A DNA stretch of 14,775 bases from Candidatus Rifleibacteriota bacterium (GCA_029560455.1 JAKQKW010000342.1:1-14775); one strand, 5' to 3'. Positions 1 to 7,045 are shown, numbered from the stretch's first letter. Made by a program: numbers and translations. Notes: generated by a model from the letters alone, not told the origin.

Positions 1-1023
1 GTCGCGATTCTTATCGTTTCGCAGACGATAACCATGCAGAATTTTCTGACGCCGACGCTCATCATACTGACCATTGTCGCGTTTCTGTCGGCAACACATG
101 ACATCGCGGCCGATGGTTTTTATCTGCTCGCGCTGTCTCAGGAAGACCAGGCATATTTCGTCGGTATACGCGGCACGGCATACCGCCTGGCCAACGTATT
201 CTGCAACGGCGGCCTGATCTATCTGGCCGGCACCTTTGAAGCCGTTCCCGGCGCGGTGGTATCGGAAGCCTGGCGTAACATACTGGTAATCGCCGCGGCG
301 GTATATCTGCTTTTCGTGATTCTCGGCAGTTTTGCCATGCCGAAGCCGCGCAAGGATGCCGACAAGAAGGCCTCGTTCCCGTTCAAAGAGGCTTTTGCTG
401 AATACTTTTCGCAGGCAAAGCTGCACATAGTTCTCGGCTTCATTTTGCTCTACCGCTTTGGCGAATCGATGGTCAGCAAAATGTCAAACCCGTTCCTGAT
501 CGACACAATCGAAAAGGGCGGTCTTGGTATGACTACCTCTGAAGTTGGCTTTATTACGGGAGTTGTCGGTGTGGTTGCGCTGACTCTCGGCGGCATCATC
601 GGCGGCATGGTCATCTCGCGCTATGGCATTAAACGTTCTTTGTGGCCGATGGTGCTGGCGATGAACGTGCCGAATCTGATGTATATCTGGGCGGCCATGA
701 CCCAGCCCGGCAAGGTCTGGGTTTCGCTTATCGTCGGTTGTGACCAGTTCGGTTACGGTTTCGGCTTTGCCGCCTATATGGTTTATCTGATGTTCATTAC
801 ACAGGATTCAAAATATCCGACCGCGCATTATGCAATTTCGACGGGACTGATGGCATTTGGTGCCATGGGTGCCGGTATTGCCAGCGGCTATGTGCAGCAG
901 TATACCGGCTATATCGGCTTTTTTATCGCGACGCTGGTGTTTGCGACACCGGGAATTCTGCTGCTGCCATTTTTGCCGCTGGAAAAAGAAGACCTGCATA
1001 TCGCTCCTGTCGATGTTGACTGA
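1..1023 (+). CDS. MFS permease, AmpG/PAT-like, 5'-truncated by window edge
   Basis: The reading frame is open from base 1 to the TGA at 1021-1023, giving 340 visible residues. The first internal ATG at 34 is probably not the true start, because the frame continues upstream without a stop and the family is usually 400-500 residues. The fragment is a polytopic membrane protein with about ten hydrophobic segments. Near the visible N-terminus is the segment SATHDIAADGFYLLAL, which matches the conserved SATQDI..DA stretch of AmpG muropeptide permeases and the related PAT/acetyl-CoA transporter branch of the major facilitator superfamily. Those proteins move a solute across the inner membrane by proton symport. 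The C-terminus ends in a charged tail, KEDLHIAPVDVD. The substrate cannot be told from sequence: AmpG members import anhydro-muropeptides, but many distant relatives have no known substrate. The next gene lies 79 bp downstream on the same strand. Confidence 0.85.
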   Translation, partial: VAILIVSQTITMQNFLTPTLIILTIVAFLSATHDIAADGFYLLALSQEDQAYFVGIRGTAYRLANVFCNGGLIYLAGTFEAVPGAVVSEAWRNILVIAAAVYLLFVILGSFAMPKPRKDADKKASFPFKEAFAEYFSQAKLHIVLGFILLYRFGESMVSKMSNPFLIDTIEKGGLGMTTSEVGFITGVVGVVALTLGGIIGGMVISRYGIKRSLWPMVLAMNVPNLMYIWAAMTQPGKVWVSLIVGCDQFGYGFGFAAYMVYLMFITQDSKYPTAHYAISTGLMAFGAMGAGIASGYVQQYTGYIGFFIATLVFATPGILLLPFLPLEKEDLHIAPVDVD

Positions 1024-1102
1024 ACAATGCGGCTTCGGCGGCATAGTAATGCTGACGAAATTTCCTCTTGGCTTATCATCTGACTGGTGACACAATTGAT
1101 CT

Positions 1103-1903
1103 ATGGTCAAGGTTCACGGCAAATTCAACCGGCCGGGCGCGTTCGATTTCATTTCGGGCGCGACTTATGTAGGCGACTCGCGTATGCTCGGGCTCGCCGT
1201 ATTTCTCGACCAGGCCGATCCTTCGCAGGTTCTGCTGCGCATCAAGGATCATCCGGTGCGAAGAGTCGATTATCGTGAATTTACGCGCGTAATCGACTTT
1301 CTGGAGAATTTTGCGTCGGGCGAGGCAGGAGTCTATTCGTCGCCAGACTCCGATGCGATAAAGATTTCGGTTGTGTTGCTTGCAAATGATCGAGTTCTGC
1401 TGCGGCTGGAAGAATCTTCGACAATTCTGCTGCCGGTCGAATTTTTTCAGGCTCTGAATGTTCTGGTGGCGATTCGCAAAAAACTCGAGATAACCGCGCA
1501 AAAGCAGTTAGACCGCAAGGCAAGACTGGATGAGACCAGTCTGCTGGTACAGCTGAATAACTGGAAAGGGCTGATAGTATTTGCCATTCTTTCAGCCGTC
1601 GATTTTTCGCTGCTGGTCAGCATGTTTTTCAGGCCTGAGCTCTCCTGGCACTGGCTGCTGCTGACCCTGTTTCTTGCCTTCTTGCTGCTTGTGCTCAGGC
1701 CATCATGGTCTTCGCGATTTTTGAGCAAAATACGGGTATACATCAACGAAGATCTGCTGAATGATCTCTCGTTTCTGCATTTTCCCAGGCGCAGCGTCGA
1801 AATATTTCTGATAATCATGACGCTGGTGATCTTTTATTTCATTTTCGGCAGTGATATTGCGCATTTTATCATGCGCTACTACCGTAAAACCAGAATTCCC
1901 TGA
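1103..1903 (+). CDS. Unrecognised protein with three C-terminal membrane helices
   Basis: I do not recognise a family. The 266-residue product has a soluble N-terminal part (about residues 1-150) of alternating beta/alpha character. This part has hydrophobic strands around 28-35, 87-94 and 98-111 and a helical stretch around 113-145. It is followed by three likely membrane segments at about 155-176, 182-199 and 232-250, with a charged loop of about 30 residues between the second and third. The tail is basic (RYYRKTRIP). There is no cleavable signal, so the N-terminal domain is probably cytosolic and held at the inner membrane. The ATG at 1103 has only a weak GGTGA 12 bases upstream; a GTG start a few codons away in another frame gives a short ORF only. 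It could be cotranscribed with the upstream permease, 79 bp away. It is convergent with the next gene, with 11 bp between the stops. Confidence 0.65.
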   Translation: MVKVHGKFNRPGAFDFISGATYVGDSRMLGLAVFLDQADPSQVLLRIKDHPVRRVDYREFTRVIDFLENFASGEAGVYSSPDSDAIKISVVLLANDRVLLRLEESSTILLPVEFFQALNVLVAIRKKLEITAQKQLDRKARLDETSLLVQLNNWKGLIVFAILSAVDFSLLVSMFFRPELSWHWLLLTLFLAFLLLVLRPSWSSRFLSKIRVYINEDLLNDLSFLHFPRRSVEIFLIIMTLVIFYFIFGSDIAHFIMRYYRKTRIP

Positions 1904-1914
1904 AACGGCAGTAA

Positions 1915-2451
1915 TCAGGTTGCCGGTGTCGGTTCGAGCAGCGCGAGCAGCACTGCTGCAACGTCTTCTTTGTGTTCGACGAGAAGAAGCTTGACTGCTT
2001 TTTCGGGGCCTAAGATTGCTTCACCCAGTTGTTGTGCGCCGGCAGCTATTCGCAGTGCCATCACTCTCTGCCCATGCTCGCGCAATAGTGATTCTACCTT
2101 GCGGTTGAAGCGGTCGACACAGTCATTGCTCATTATCAGCAGGCGCGAAATTCTCTGAACTCTTTTCTCGCCGGTTTTTTTGTCGACCAGGGCGAGCCCG
2201 TTGGCTTCGTTTTCGAGTATGCGCTCGATGCTTTCGAGGCCGCGCGACAGCCGGTCGTTGTTTCGGGCCGCTACTAGAGCAGCTTTTATCGAATCAGAAA
2301 AAGCCGCGGCCGGCACCAGCACGTTGCTGCCCGGCCACAGCTTTTCTGAATTTTGTCTGAGAAAGCTCTGGAGTTGCTCAAATCTGGCGTCTGCTTCGAC
2401 CTGTTTCGGAAATAAAAGTTTGGTTTGTGCTGTGGCAGTTTTTTTCTTCAA
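1915..2451 (-). CDS. Small protein, C-terminal half L7Ae/YlxQ-like (tentative)
   Basis: 178 residues, starting at TTG (2449-2451). The only in-frame ATG-type start is far inside, and a GGGA sits about 7 bases upstream within the end of the preceding gene. The upstream stop is only 2 bp away, so translation is probably coupled. There is no signal peptide or membrane segment. The C-terminal half (about 84-171) alternates strand and helix: GLALVDKKTGEKRV, RLLIMSND, a helix around 111-126, QRVMALR, QQLGEAIL, AVKLLLVE and a final helix. That order and the ELG.AIG-like, KLV..A.D-like spacing resemble the L7Ae/YlxQ RNA-binding fold. Residues 39-72 (WPGSNVLVP...ALVAARNNDRLSRGL) recall the C-terminal half of a YlxR domain, which in some bacteria is fused to L7Ae. 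The YlxR cysteine/arginine motif is not visible. This assignment is inference; the safe name is hypothetical protein. Confidence 0.7.
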   Translation of the reverse strand: MKKKTATAQTKLLFPKQVEADARFEQLQSFLRQNSEKLWPGSNVLVPAAAFSDSIKAALVAARNNDRLSRGLESIERILENEANGLALVDKKTGEKRVQRISRLLIMSNDCVDRFNRKVESLLREHGQRVMALRIAAGAQQLGEAILGPEKAVKLLLVEHKEDVAAVLLALLEPTPAT

Positions 2452-2453
2452 TG

Positions 2454-2915
2454 CTATTTCCCGGCGAGTTCTTTTTCAACCTGCTCTATCGAGTAGTTGA
2501 AGCCCATGCCCAGAGTTTTGTCGCTGCCGGTCTCGAGTGGCCAGAGACCCTGAGGGCCGTTGAGAATGCGCCAGCTGCCTTCTTCATTTTTTACCAGGAA
2601 AAGCACAACTCTTTCGCCTGGAATCGGGAATCTGGGACGATCGCGCACAACATGGTCTTTGCTGCCAGGAGTATTGAACTGAAGAGGCTTGTCGGCTTCG
2701 ATAGCACCTTTAAGAATTTTCTCGATCTTAACGATCGTGCTGGTTTCGGGTATTTTTGCATCGGCCGGCGAAACTACCTGCTGGGTATCGACGCTGGCAA
2801 TCACTATCGCTTCGGCTTTCTGCACGAGTTCGGGAAAGGGAAGCGTTCTGATCATCGCGAATGCGGGCATGCCAAGGAACAGAATCATGAGTATAAATAT
2901 GCTTGAGCGGGTCAT
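2454..2915 (-). CDS. Secreted beta-rich protein with Sec signal peptide
   Basis: 153 residues from the ATG at 2913-2915. Two ATGs lie further upstream, one of which would overlap the previous stop. However, a clear AGGAG (2923-2927) stands 7 bases before this ATG, and starting here gives a textbook Sec signal peptide: MTRSS, a hydrophobic core at residues 6-16, and a cut after AFA at residue 20. The mature part is about 133 residues with no cysteine and looks mostly beta. It contains ELVQKAEAIVIASV, STIVKIEKILKG and PGERVVLFLV. This pattern (a strand after 'kAd/eaIV.a.V', then 'v.V...lKG', then 'GE.VLLFL') recurs in uncharacterised secreted bacterial proteins and in NTR/TIMP-like OB folds. 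No enzymatic motif is visible. It is second in the operon, 14 bp after the metallopeptidase lipoprotein gene, so the product is probably secreted beside it. Confidence 0.75.
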   Translation of the reverse strand: MTRSSIFILMILFLGMPAFAMIRTLPFPELVQKAEAIVIASVDTQQVVSPADAKIPETSTIVKIEKILKGAIEADKPLQFNTPGSKDHVVRDRPRFPIPGERVVLFLVKNEEGSWRILNGPQGLWPLETGSDKTLGMGFNYSIEQVEKELAGK

Positions 2916-2922
2916 TTCTAAT

Positions 2923-2927
2923 CTCCT
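2923..2927 (-). promoter_or_regulatory. RBS that fixes the start of the secreted protein
   Basis: On the minus strand this reads AGGAG, with 7 bases to the ATG at 2913-2915. It selects that start over the two ATGs further upstream, which have no such site and would prepend six residues to an already complete signal peptide. Confidence 0.75.
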
Positions 2928-2929
2928 CA

Positions 2930-3877
2930 TCATTTCCAGATATTCTGCCGGATGAATTCGTAACGTTCGGGGTCATGCTGGCGCATTTTTTCTGGATCTT
3001 TGAAATAGGCGGCTACGCATTCGGCCATGTCTTCGCCCGAGTCGGTGTTGCCATAGTCAGTAATCGAAGAGCGCACCGGCTGGTTGTTGGGCCAGAATTT
3101 AGCTGCCCATTGTCTGAGGACATCAGCATTCTTAGCCTGAAACTGGTGGGTCATTTCATGCACAACCAGTTCTTCCATGGTTATCCAGCCGCCGGCCCCA
3201 ATTGCTTTGTTGCTGATCATGATCGGATCACCGCCCAGGCCGCTTGGCTCATTCCCATCGTTATCACGAATGGTGCTCTGCATGGTGAATCCGCGGGTGC
3301 AGTTTCTGAAGTTGCCCGGCAGCTTTTCCATGATGGCGGCGAATTGTGCTGCCTGCTGGCTGGTCCATTGGGCGGCGGTTGCCGAGTTCCACTGATCCTG
3401 CCAGTTTTTGCCATCGAGGACGGTGATGCCGTATTTAGTCTTGATGGCAGCGGCTTCAGCGAGATTGCTCTCGGTGCCTACCTGGCTGTAAGGAACGGCA
3501 ATCTGGGCTCCACTTATGATCTCTTCGACGGTCGCTGCCTGCTGACCATTATTGTTATTCTGCCCGGTATTGTTATTGCTGGTCACGTCTTCGGCGTTGG
3601 GGTCGATGGTAGTGACGTTTGCCTGTGAATTGGTGCTGGTATCGGCTGTCTGCTGCGTATTGGTGTTATTGGCGGCTGTATTGTTATTATTATTGTTGTT
3701 GTTATTGCCAAAGATATTGGAAAAAGTATTCACAACGTTCTGGATTGCAGGCATGGCCTGCTGTACGCCCTGCGCGACCTTGCTGATGACATCGAGAATC
3801 TGCGTCGCATCGCAACCGGTCATGAAAAGCGAGCTTACCAGCAATAGAATTATCGACAGATGCCTGAGCTTTTTCAT
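2930..3877 (-). CDS. Lipoprotein with PPEP/lethal-factor-like (M34-type) zinc peptidase domain
   Basis: 315 residues from the ATG at 3875-3877, chosen because AGGTGA lies 5 bases upstream and because the signal then begins MKK. The type II signal peptide runs to FMTGC, with the lipidated cysteine at residue 22, so the protein should be membrane-anchored outside the cytoplasm. A low-complexity Asn/Thr/Gln linker spans about 58-113, including nine consecutive Asn. The C-terminal domain carries HEMTH at 240-244, then Tyr275 and Glu282 in ITDYGNTDSGEDMAE. In the Pro-Pro endopeptidase PPEP-1/Zmp1 and anthrax lethal factor family the ligands are HExxH, a Tyr, and a Glu seven residues after that Tyr and about 43 after the first His. 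Here the distances are 7 and 42. The tail YFKDPEKMRQHDPERYEFI also matches the family's ending. Expected role: cleavage of an extracellular or surface protein. Substrate unknown. First gene of a three-gene operon. Confidence 0.85.
   Translation of the reverse strand: MKKLRHLSIILLLVSSLFMTGCDATQILDVISKVAQGVQQAMPAIQNVVNTFSNIFGNNNNNNNNNTAANNTNTQQTADTSTNSQANVTTIDPNAEDVTSNNNTGQNNNNGQQAATVEEIISGAQIAVPYSQVGTESNLAEAAAIKTKYGITVLDGKNWQDQWNSATAAQWTSQQAAQFAAIMEKLPGNFRNCTRGFTMQSTIRDNDGNEPSGLGGDPIMISNKAIGAGGWITMEELVVHEMTHQFQAKNADVLRQWAAKFWPNNQPVRSSITDYGNTDSGEDMAECVAAYFKDPEKMRQHDPERYEFIRQNIWK
3680..3706 (-). repeat. Poly-asparagine codon tract
   Basis: Nine consecutive Asn codons in the lipoprotein linker (residues 58-66), mixing AAT and AAC in no fixed order. 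The mixture argues for selection on the amino acids rather than for a recently slipped pure trinucleotide repeat. Further Asn runs follow at about residues 100-111. Confidence 0.85.
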
Positions 3878-3882
3878 AATTT

Positions 3883-3888
3883 TCACCT
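3883..3888 (-). promoter_or_regulatory. RBS that fixes the lipoprotein start
   Basis: The minus strand reads AGGTGA, with 5 bases to the ATG at 3875-3877. It selects this start over an in-frame ATG 21 bases upstream and yields a normal lipoprotein signal sequence beginning MKK. Confidence 0.7.
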
Positions 3889-3913
3889 CTGCCCACAAAA
3901 TGTATCAACAACT

Positions 3914-3942
3914 CTTATACGTTTTAGCTTTATATAAGGTAA
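3914..3942 (-). promoter_or_regulatory. Candidate sigma-70 promoter of the zincin lipoprotein operon
   Basis: Reading the minus strand, TTACCT (3937-3942) is separated by 17 bases from TATAAG (3914-3919, five of six consensus bases). Transcription would begin near 3907 and leave a leader of about 30 bases holding the AGGTGA site. The -35 box is poor. The region 3899-4020 is clearly more AT-rich than the surrounding genes. Confidence 0.4.
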
Positions 3943-3984
3943 CACATTTTAAGTCGGTAGTTCTTTTTTTAATCTCGAAGTTGT

Positions 3985-4019
3985 TTATTGATCAAATATA
4001 ACGTTAAACATTATTGATC
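3985..4019 (+). repeat. Direct repeat TTATTGATC x2 around a TAACGTTA palindrome
   Basis: TTATTGATC occurs at 3985-3993 and again at 4011-4019, 26 bp apart. The perfect 8-bp palindrome TAACGTTA (3999-4006) sits at the midpoint. The element lies in the AT-rich divergent region between the lipoprotein operon and the cNMP/CpaE/TPR gene, a sensible place for a regulator site. No protein can be assigned to it. Confidence 0.45.
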
Positions 4020-4132
4020 TCAGCGAGGCAATCTGATATGCTTGCGAGAAGTGAGTGGTTGTCTGTGACACGGGATATTGTCGCGACCCATTGATATGCC
4101 GGTAAAGCGTAAATTAGAGAAAGGTTCTGAGC

Positions 4133-6307
4133 ATGTTACCGAAGATCTCTTTATTTGAGGATTTGTCTGAGAGCGAACTCGAAGCCCTGAACAATATCGC
4201 AGTCAAAAGCGAAATTCATCGGGGCGAAAAAATTTTTAACGAAGGCGACAAAAACTGGGATTTGTTCATCGTTGAAGCCGGTGAAGTTGAAATCTGCGTA
4301 ACAGATCTGACTGGCACCGAAAAAGTTATTGCACGGGTACGTGAACGGGAATTTTTCGGCGAAATGTCTCTTTACGACCGCACCTCCTCGCGCTCGACGA
4401 CGGCCCGGGTGGTTCGCACCGGCAGCATTTTCAAATTGCCTTCAGACAAGCTCTGGCCACTGATAGATTCTCCGTCTCCCATGAGTCGCACCATCAGTTC
4501 CAAGATCATGCAGGCTCTGAGTCGTCGGCTCAGAGAGGTTACCCAGAAAGCAGCGGCGGTTCTGAAATGCGAAGAAAACGTAAAGGGCAGGGTCATTTCG
4601 GTTGTATCTTCTGGAAGTGGCTGCGGCAAGACGACTTTTGCCACGACCGTGGCACAGATACTCGCGCGCGAGCACAAACGCAAGGTTCTTTTTCTCGACC
4701 TCGATCTGCACTATGGTGACGGCACTTTTCTGCTGGGCGTTTACAGCCAGAATTCAATCGTCAACCTTGCCCGCATAATTCATAATCAGGATGTGAACGC
4801 TGAGCAGATTCAGGGCCATTTTTCTTCTGTACATGAAAATCTGCATATTTTGAGCGCGCCAAATAACATAATCGAAGCCGAACAACTTCACATAGAGAAC
4901 CTGGCGGGAATAATCGGCTGCTGCCAGAAACTTTTTGACTATGTGATCATCGATACCAATGACGGCATCAATCCTGTCGTTCTGGCGGCGATAGAATCAT
5001 CTGAGCGAGTGTTTTTCATGCTCGACTCACAGGATATTCTCAACGTTAAGAACTCTGTCAGGTTCTTCCAGGTTCTGACTACGCTTCGATACCCGGAGAA
5101 CAAAGTCACGGTTCTAGCCAACAAGGCCAGGGAAGACTTCAGACCTGAGCACCTGCCGAAAACCCGTCTGCGCATTGCCGGCTGTCTGCCCGAATTCCAG
5201 GATGTGTCGAGAAAAGACGGCAAGACAGTGTTTCAGGTTACCCCGCAAAACCGCTTCTGCTCGGCAGTTCGTGCTGCAGTTAACCTGGTGATAAAAGATG
5301 AAAACAATGGTAAAGGATCTTCAAACGGCAATGGTCATGACGGTTCCAACGGAAACGGCAGTTCACTTATGGCCGGAAAAGGTAACGTTGATGTGCTGTT
5401 TCCCCGTATCAATGCCGAGAACCTGAGTATTCTGATCAACGAACTCAAACTGCTGCTCGATGAAGGCATGCTGCCTGAGGCAGAAGCTGAAGCCCGTGAG
5501 TTGTTGAATTTCTGCCATGATTCTTCGCAGCTTTATCAGATTTTTGGCGAAATTCTCATGTGTCGCGAAATTCCTGAAGAGTCCATCATCGTTCTGCACA
5601 AAGCGATCGAGCTTGACTCTAACAATCTTCTCGCCATCGGCATGCTCGGGCATGTTCTTGGCGACCGCGACAAGCTCAACCGCGCGATTCAGCAGATGAC
5701 CGAGCGCTGCCAGAAAGCGGCGCGTTTTGCCGATTGCTGGAACGACCTCGGGCGCCTGCATTGCTTCGCCAGCAATTTTGATGCGGCTCAGAAGGCTTTC
5801 AGCAAGGCCCTTGAGATTAATCCAGCTTTCAGAGACGCCAGAATCAATCTGGCGATAGCGCTCGGTGAATCAGGTCAGCCCGGGCTGGCGCTCAAAGAAC
5901 TCGACCGGCTCGATCACAAGGGCTTGCGCGGCCATTACTACGCTGGCTGCTTCCATCAGCTGCAGGGCTCGTTCGCCGAAGCCTTTGCCGAGTTTCAGAT
6001 GGCGACCGTTATTCGCACCGAGTATCACGATCTGTCAAAGCGACTTGAACATCTTTCCGGTTATTTTTCTAAAATCGAGGCGCTCGTGCAGATGCATCGC
6101 AACTATCTGGCACGGCATCCGGCCTTTCCCGATCTGCATTACAAACTGGCCGAGCTTTACTTTCAGATGGCAAAAGAAGAAGAAGCCGTGGCAGAACTGC
6201 AGGAAGCGATCAGGCTCAATCCCAATTACAAAGAGGCCCGGCAACGGCTTTCGCAGATCAAGGAAAAGTCACAACAGGCCGGTGCCACGGCCGGGAAAAG
6301 GCATTGA
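4133..6307 (+). CDS. cNMP-binding / CpaE-like ATPase / TPR fusion protein
   Basis: 724 residues; the ATG has GAGAAAGG ending 8 bases upstream. Three regions are visible. First, about 1-130 is a cyclic-nucleotide-binding fold with the FFGEMSLYDRTSSRSTTARV cassette (75-94) and no DNA-binding helix-turn-helix after it. Second, about 150-388 is a ParA/MinD-type ATPase closest to CpaE/TadZ: a P-loop SGSGCGKTT (160-168), LFLDLDLHYGDG (186-197) and a Walker B strand LFDYVIIDTND (267-277). The signature lysine of the deviant Walker A (KGGxGKT) is absent. Third, after a Gly/Asn/Ser linker (389-412), about 430-715 is five to six TPR-like repeats, clearest at 535-565 and 668-698. CpaE-type proteins place Tad pilus machinery at a cell site, TPRs bind partners, and the N-terminal domain could gate this by cAMP or c-di-GMP. 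These roles are inferred from families. The protein is probably cytosolic. The next gene follows after 42 bp. Confidence 0.88.
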   Translation: MLPKISLFEDLSESELEALNNIAVKSEIHRGEKIFNEGDKNWDLFIVEAGEVEICVTDLTGTEKVIARVREREFFGEMSLYDRTSSRSTTARVVRTGSIFKLPSDKLWPLIDSPSPMSRTISSKIMQALSRRLREVTQKAAAVLKCEENVKGRVISVVSSGSGCGKTTFATTVAQILAREHKRKVLFLDLDLHYGDGTFLLGVYSQNSIVNLARIIHNQDVNAEQIQGHFSSVHENLHILSAPNNIIEAEQLHIENLAGIIGCCQKLFDYVIIDTNDGINPVVLAAIESSERVFFMLDSQDILNVKNSVRFFQVLTTLRYPENKVTVLANKAREDFRPEHLPKTRLRIAGCLPEFQDVSRKDGKTVFQVTPQNRFCSAVRAAVNLVIKDENNGKGSSNGNGHDGSNGNGSSLMAGKGNVDVLFPRINAENLSILINELKLLLDEGMLPEAEAEARELLNFCHDSSQLYQIFGEILMCREIPEESIIVLHKAIELDSNNLLAIGMLGHVLGDRDKLNRAIQQMTERCQKAARFADCWNDLGRLHCFASNFDAAQKAFSKALEINPAFRDARINLAIALGESGQPGLALKELDRLDHKGLRGHYYAGCFHQLQGSFAEAFAEFQMATVIRTEYHDLSKRLEHLSGYFSKIEALVQMHRNYLARHPAFPDLHYKLAELYFQMAKEEEAVAELQEAIRLNPNYKEARQRLSQIKEKSQQAGATAGKRH

Positions 6308-6349
6308 TCCAAGTGGCTGGCGAGATATCTGAAACTGCGGGGCTTTGAA

Positions 6350-7030
6350 ATGACCTGGAAGCGTCAGCTTGTCTTAATTCTCGTTTTTTGTATGTTTTCT
6401 GATATTTCGGTGTTTTGTAGCCTCCCGTCTTTACATGTGAGTGTTTACATTCATGCGGGTGAACTTCTCAGAACAGCCGGACCGGTTCCTGATGCAGTAA
6501 TAGAGCCCCCTGATCAGGTCAGAAATGAGCTGACGGTCGGCGAAAGATTGCGCCGGTTCTGGCTCGAAAAGATTATTGGCTTCAGAATAAGCTATGCTTC
6601 AGCTCGCGGCAAAGCCTGCCATGCCAATCAGCGCGTGCTGGCCGGTGCCGTTGCAATGTACAATGAAGATCATGGTAATACCATGAAGGAGATCACACAT
6701 GCCGATGTTACCAGCGCCACAGGAACTCTGGTCGTCGACAAGTTTTTGAAGTCGCCTTTAATACCTGCTGATACGGCCTGTGAATACCGAAGCCACGGCG
6801 ATCTTACTGGTCCTGGCATAATATACTGCACTCAGCATGGCTCAATTCCTGCCATCCAGGATAGCATTCGTAAAGAATTGGGTTTGCCGCCAATTGCGGC
6901 AGAGGGCGCGCAGATTTTTGCCGTTGTCGGTATCTCGATACTTTTTTTGCTCTCGGCAATCGTTCTGCTGGCTTTATTTTTCGGCAGACGCAAAAAAGAT
7001 GAAAAATCGTCAGTTACACCGGAAAGCTGA
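6350..7030 (+). CDS. Secreted pilin-like-domain protein with C-terminal membrane anchor
   Basis: 226 residues. An N-terminal hydrophobic stretch (about 6-23) looks like a Sec signal or anchor, and a second strong membrane segment lies at about 188-211, followed by the basic stop-transfer GRRKK and a short cytosolic tail. Between them, residues 89-165 contain AC.ANQR..AGAV.MYN.D, then KFLKSPLIP.....CEY.S.GDLTGPGIIYC..HG. This is the arrangement of the C-terminal domain of type II/IV pseudopilins in several deep-branching Gram-negative groups. Cys90, Cys144 and Cys160 are available for a disulfide. The prepilin peptidase site (G followed by FTLIE) is missing, so this is not a normal pseudopilin: the globular domain would be exported and held by the C-terminal helix. 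The upstream CpaE-like gene is 42 bp away, probably in one operon. Alternative: an unrelated periplasmic protein with a similar pattern. Confidence 0.72.
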   Translation: MTWKRQLVLILVFCMFSDISVFCSLPSLHVSVYIHAGELLRTAGPVPDAVIEPPDQVRNELTVGERLRRFWLEKIIGFRISYASARGKACHANQRVLAGAVAMYNEDHGNTMKEITHADVTSATGTLVVDKFLKSPLIPADTACEYRSHGDLTGPGIIYCTQHGSIPAIQDSIRKELGLPPIAAEGAQIFAVVGISILFLLSAIVLLALFFGRRKKDEKSSVTPES

Positions 7031-7045
7031 CCAGTATCATTGTAT

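Noticed and set aside
2903..3628. 241-residue plus-strand ORF opposite the zincin lipoprotein
   Set aside because: The minus strand has signal peptide, lipobox, HExxH and good RBS; the plus frame has none of these.
3988..3995. TTGATCAA as an FNR/CRP-type site
   Set aside because: FNR boxes need four bases between TTGAT and ATCAA. Here the half-sites overlap, so the match is not valid.
5865..6332. 155-residue plus-strand ORF overlapping the TPR region in another frame
   Set aside because: It is an out-of-frame shadow of the TPR repeats, rich in Arg and Ser, with no independent start signal.
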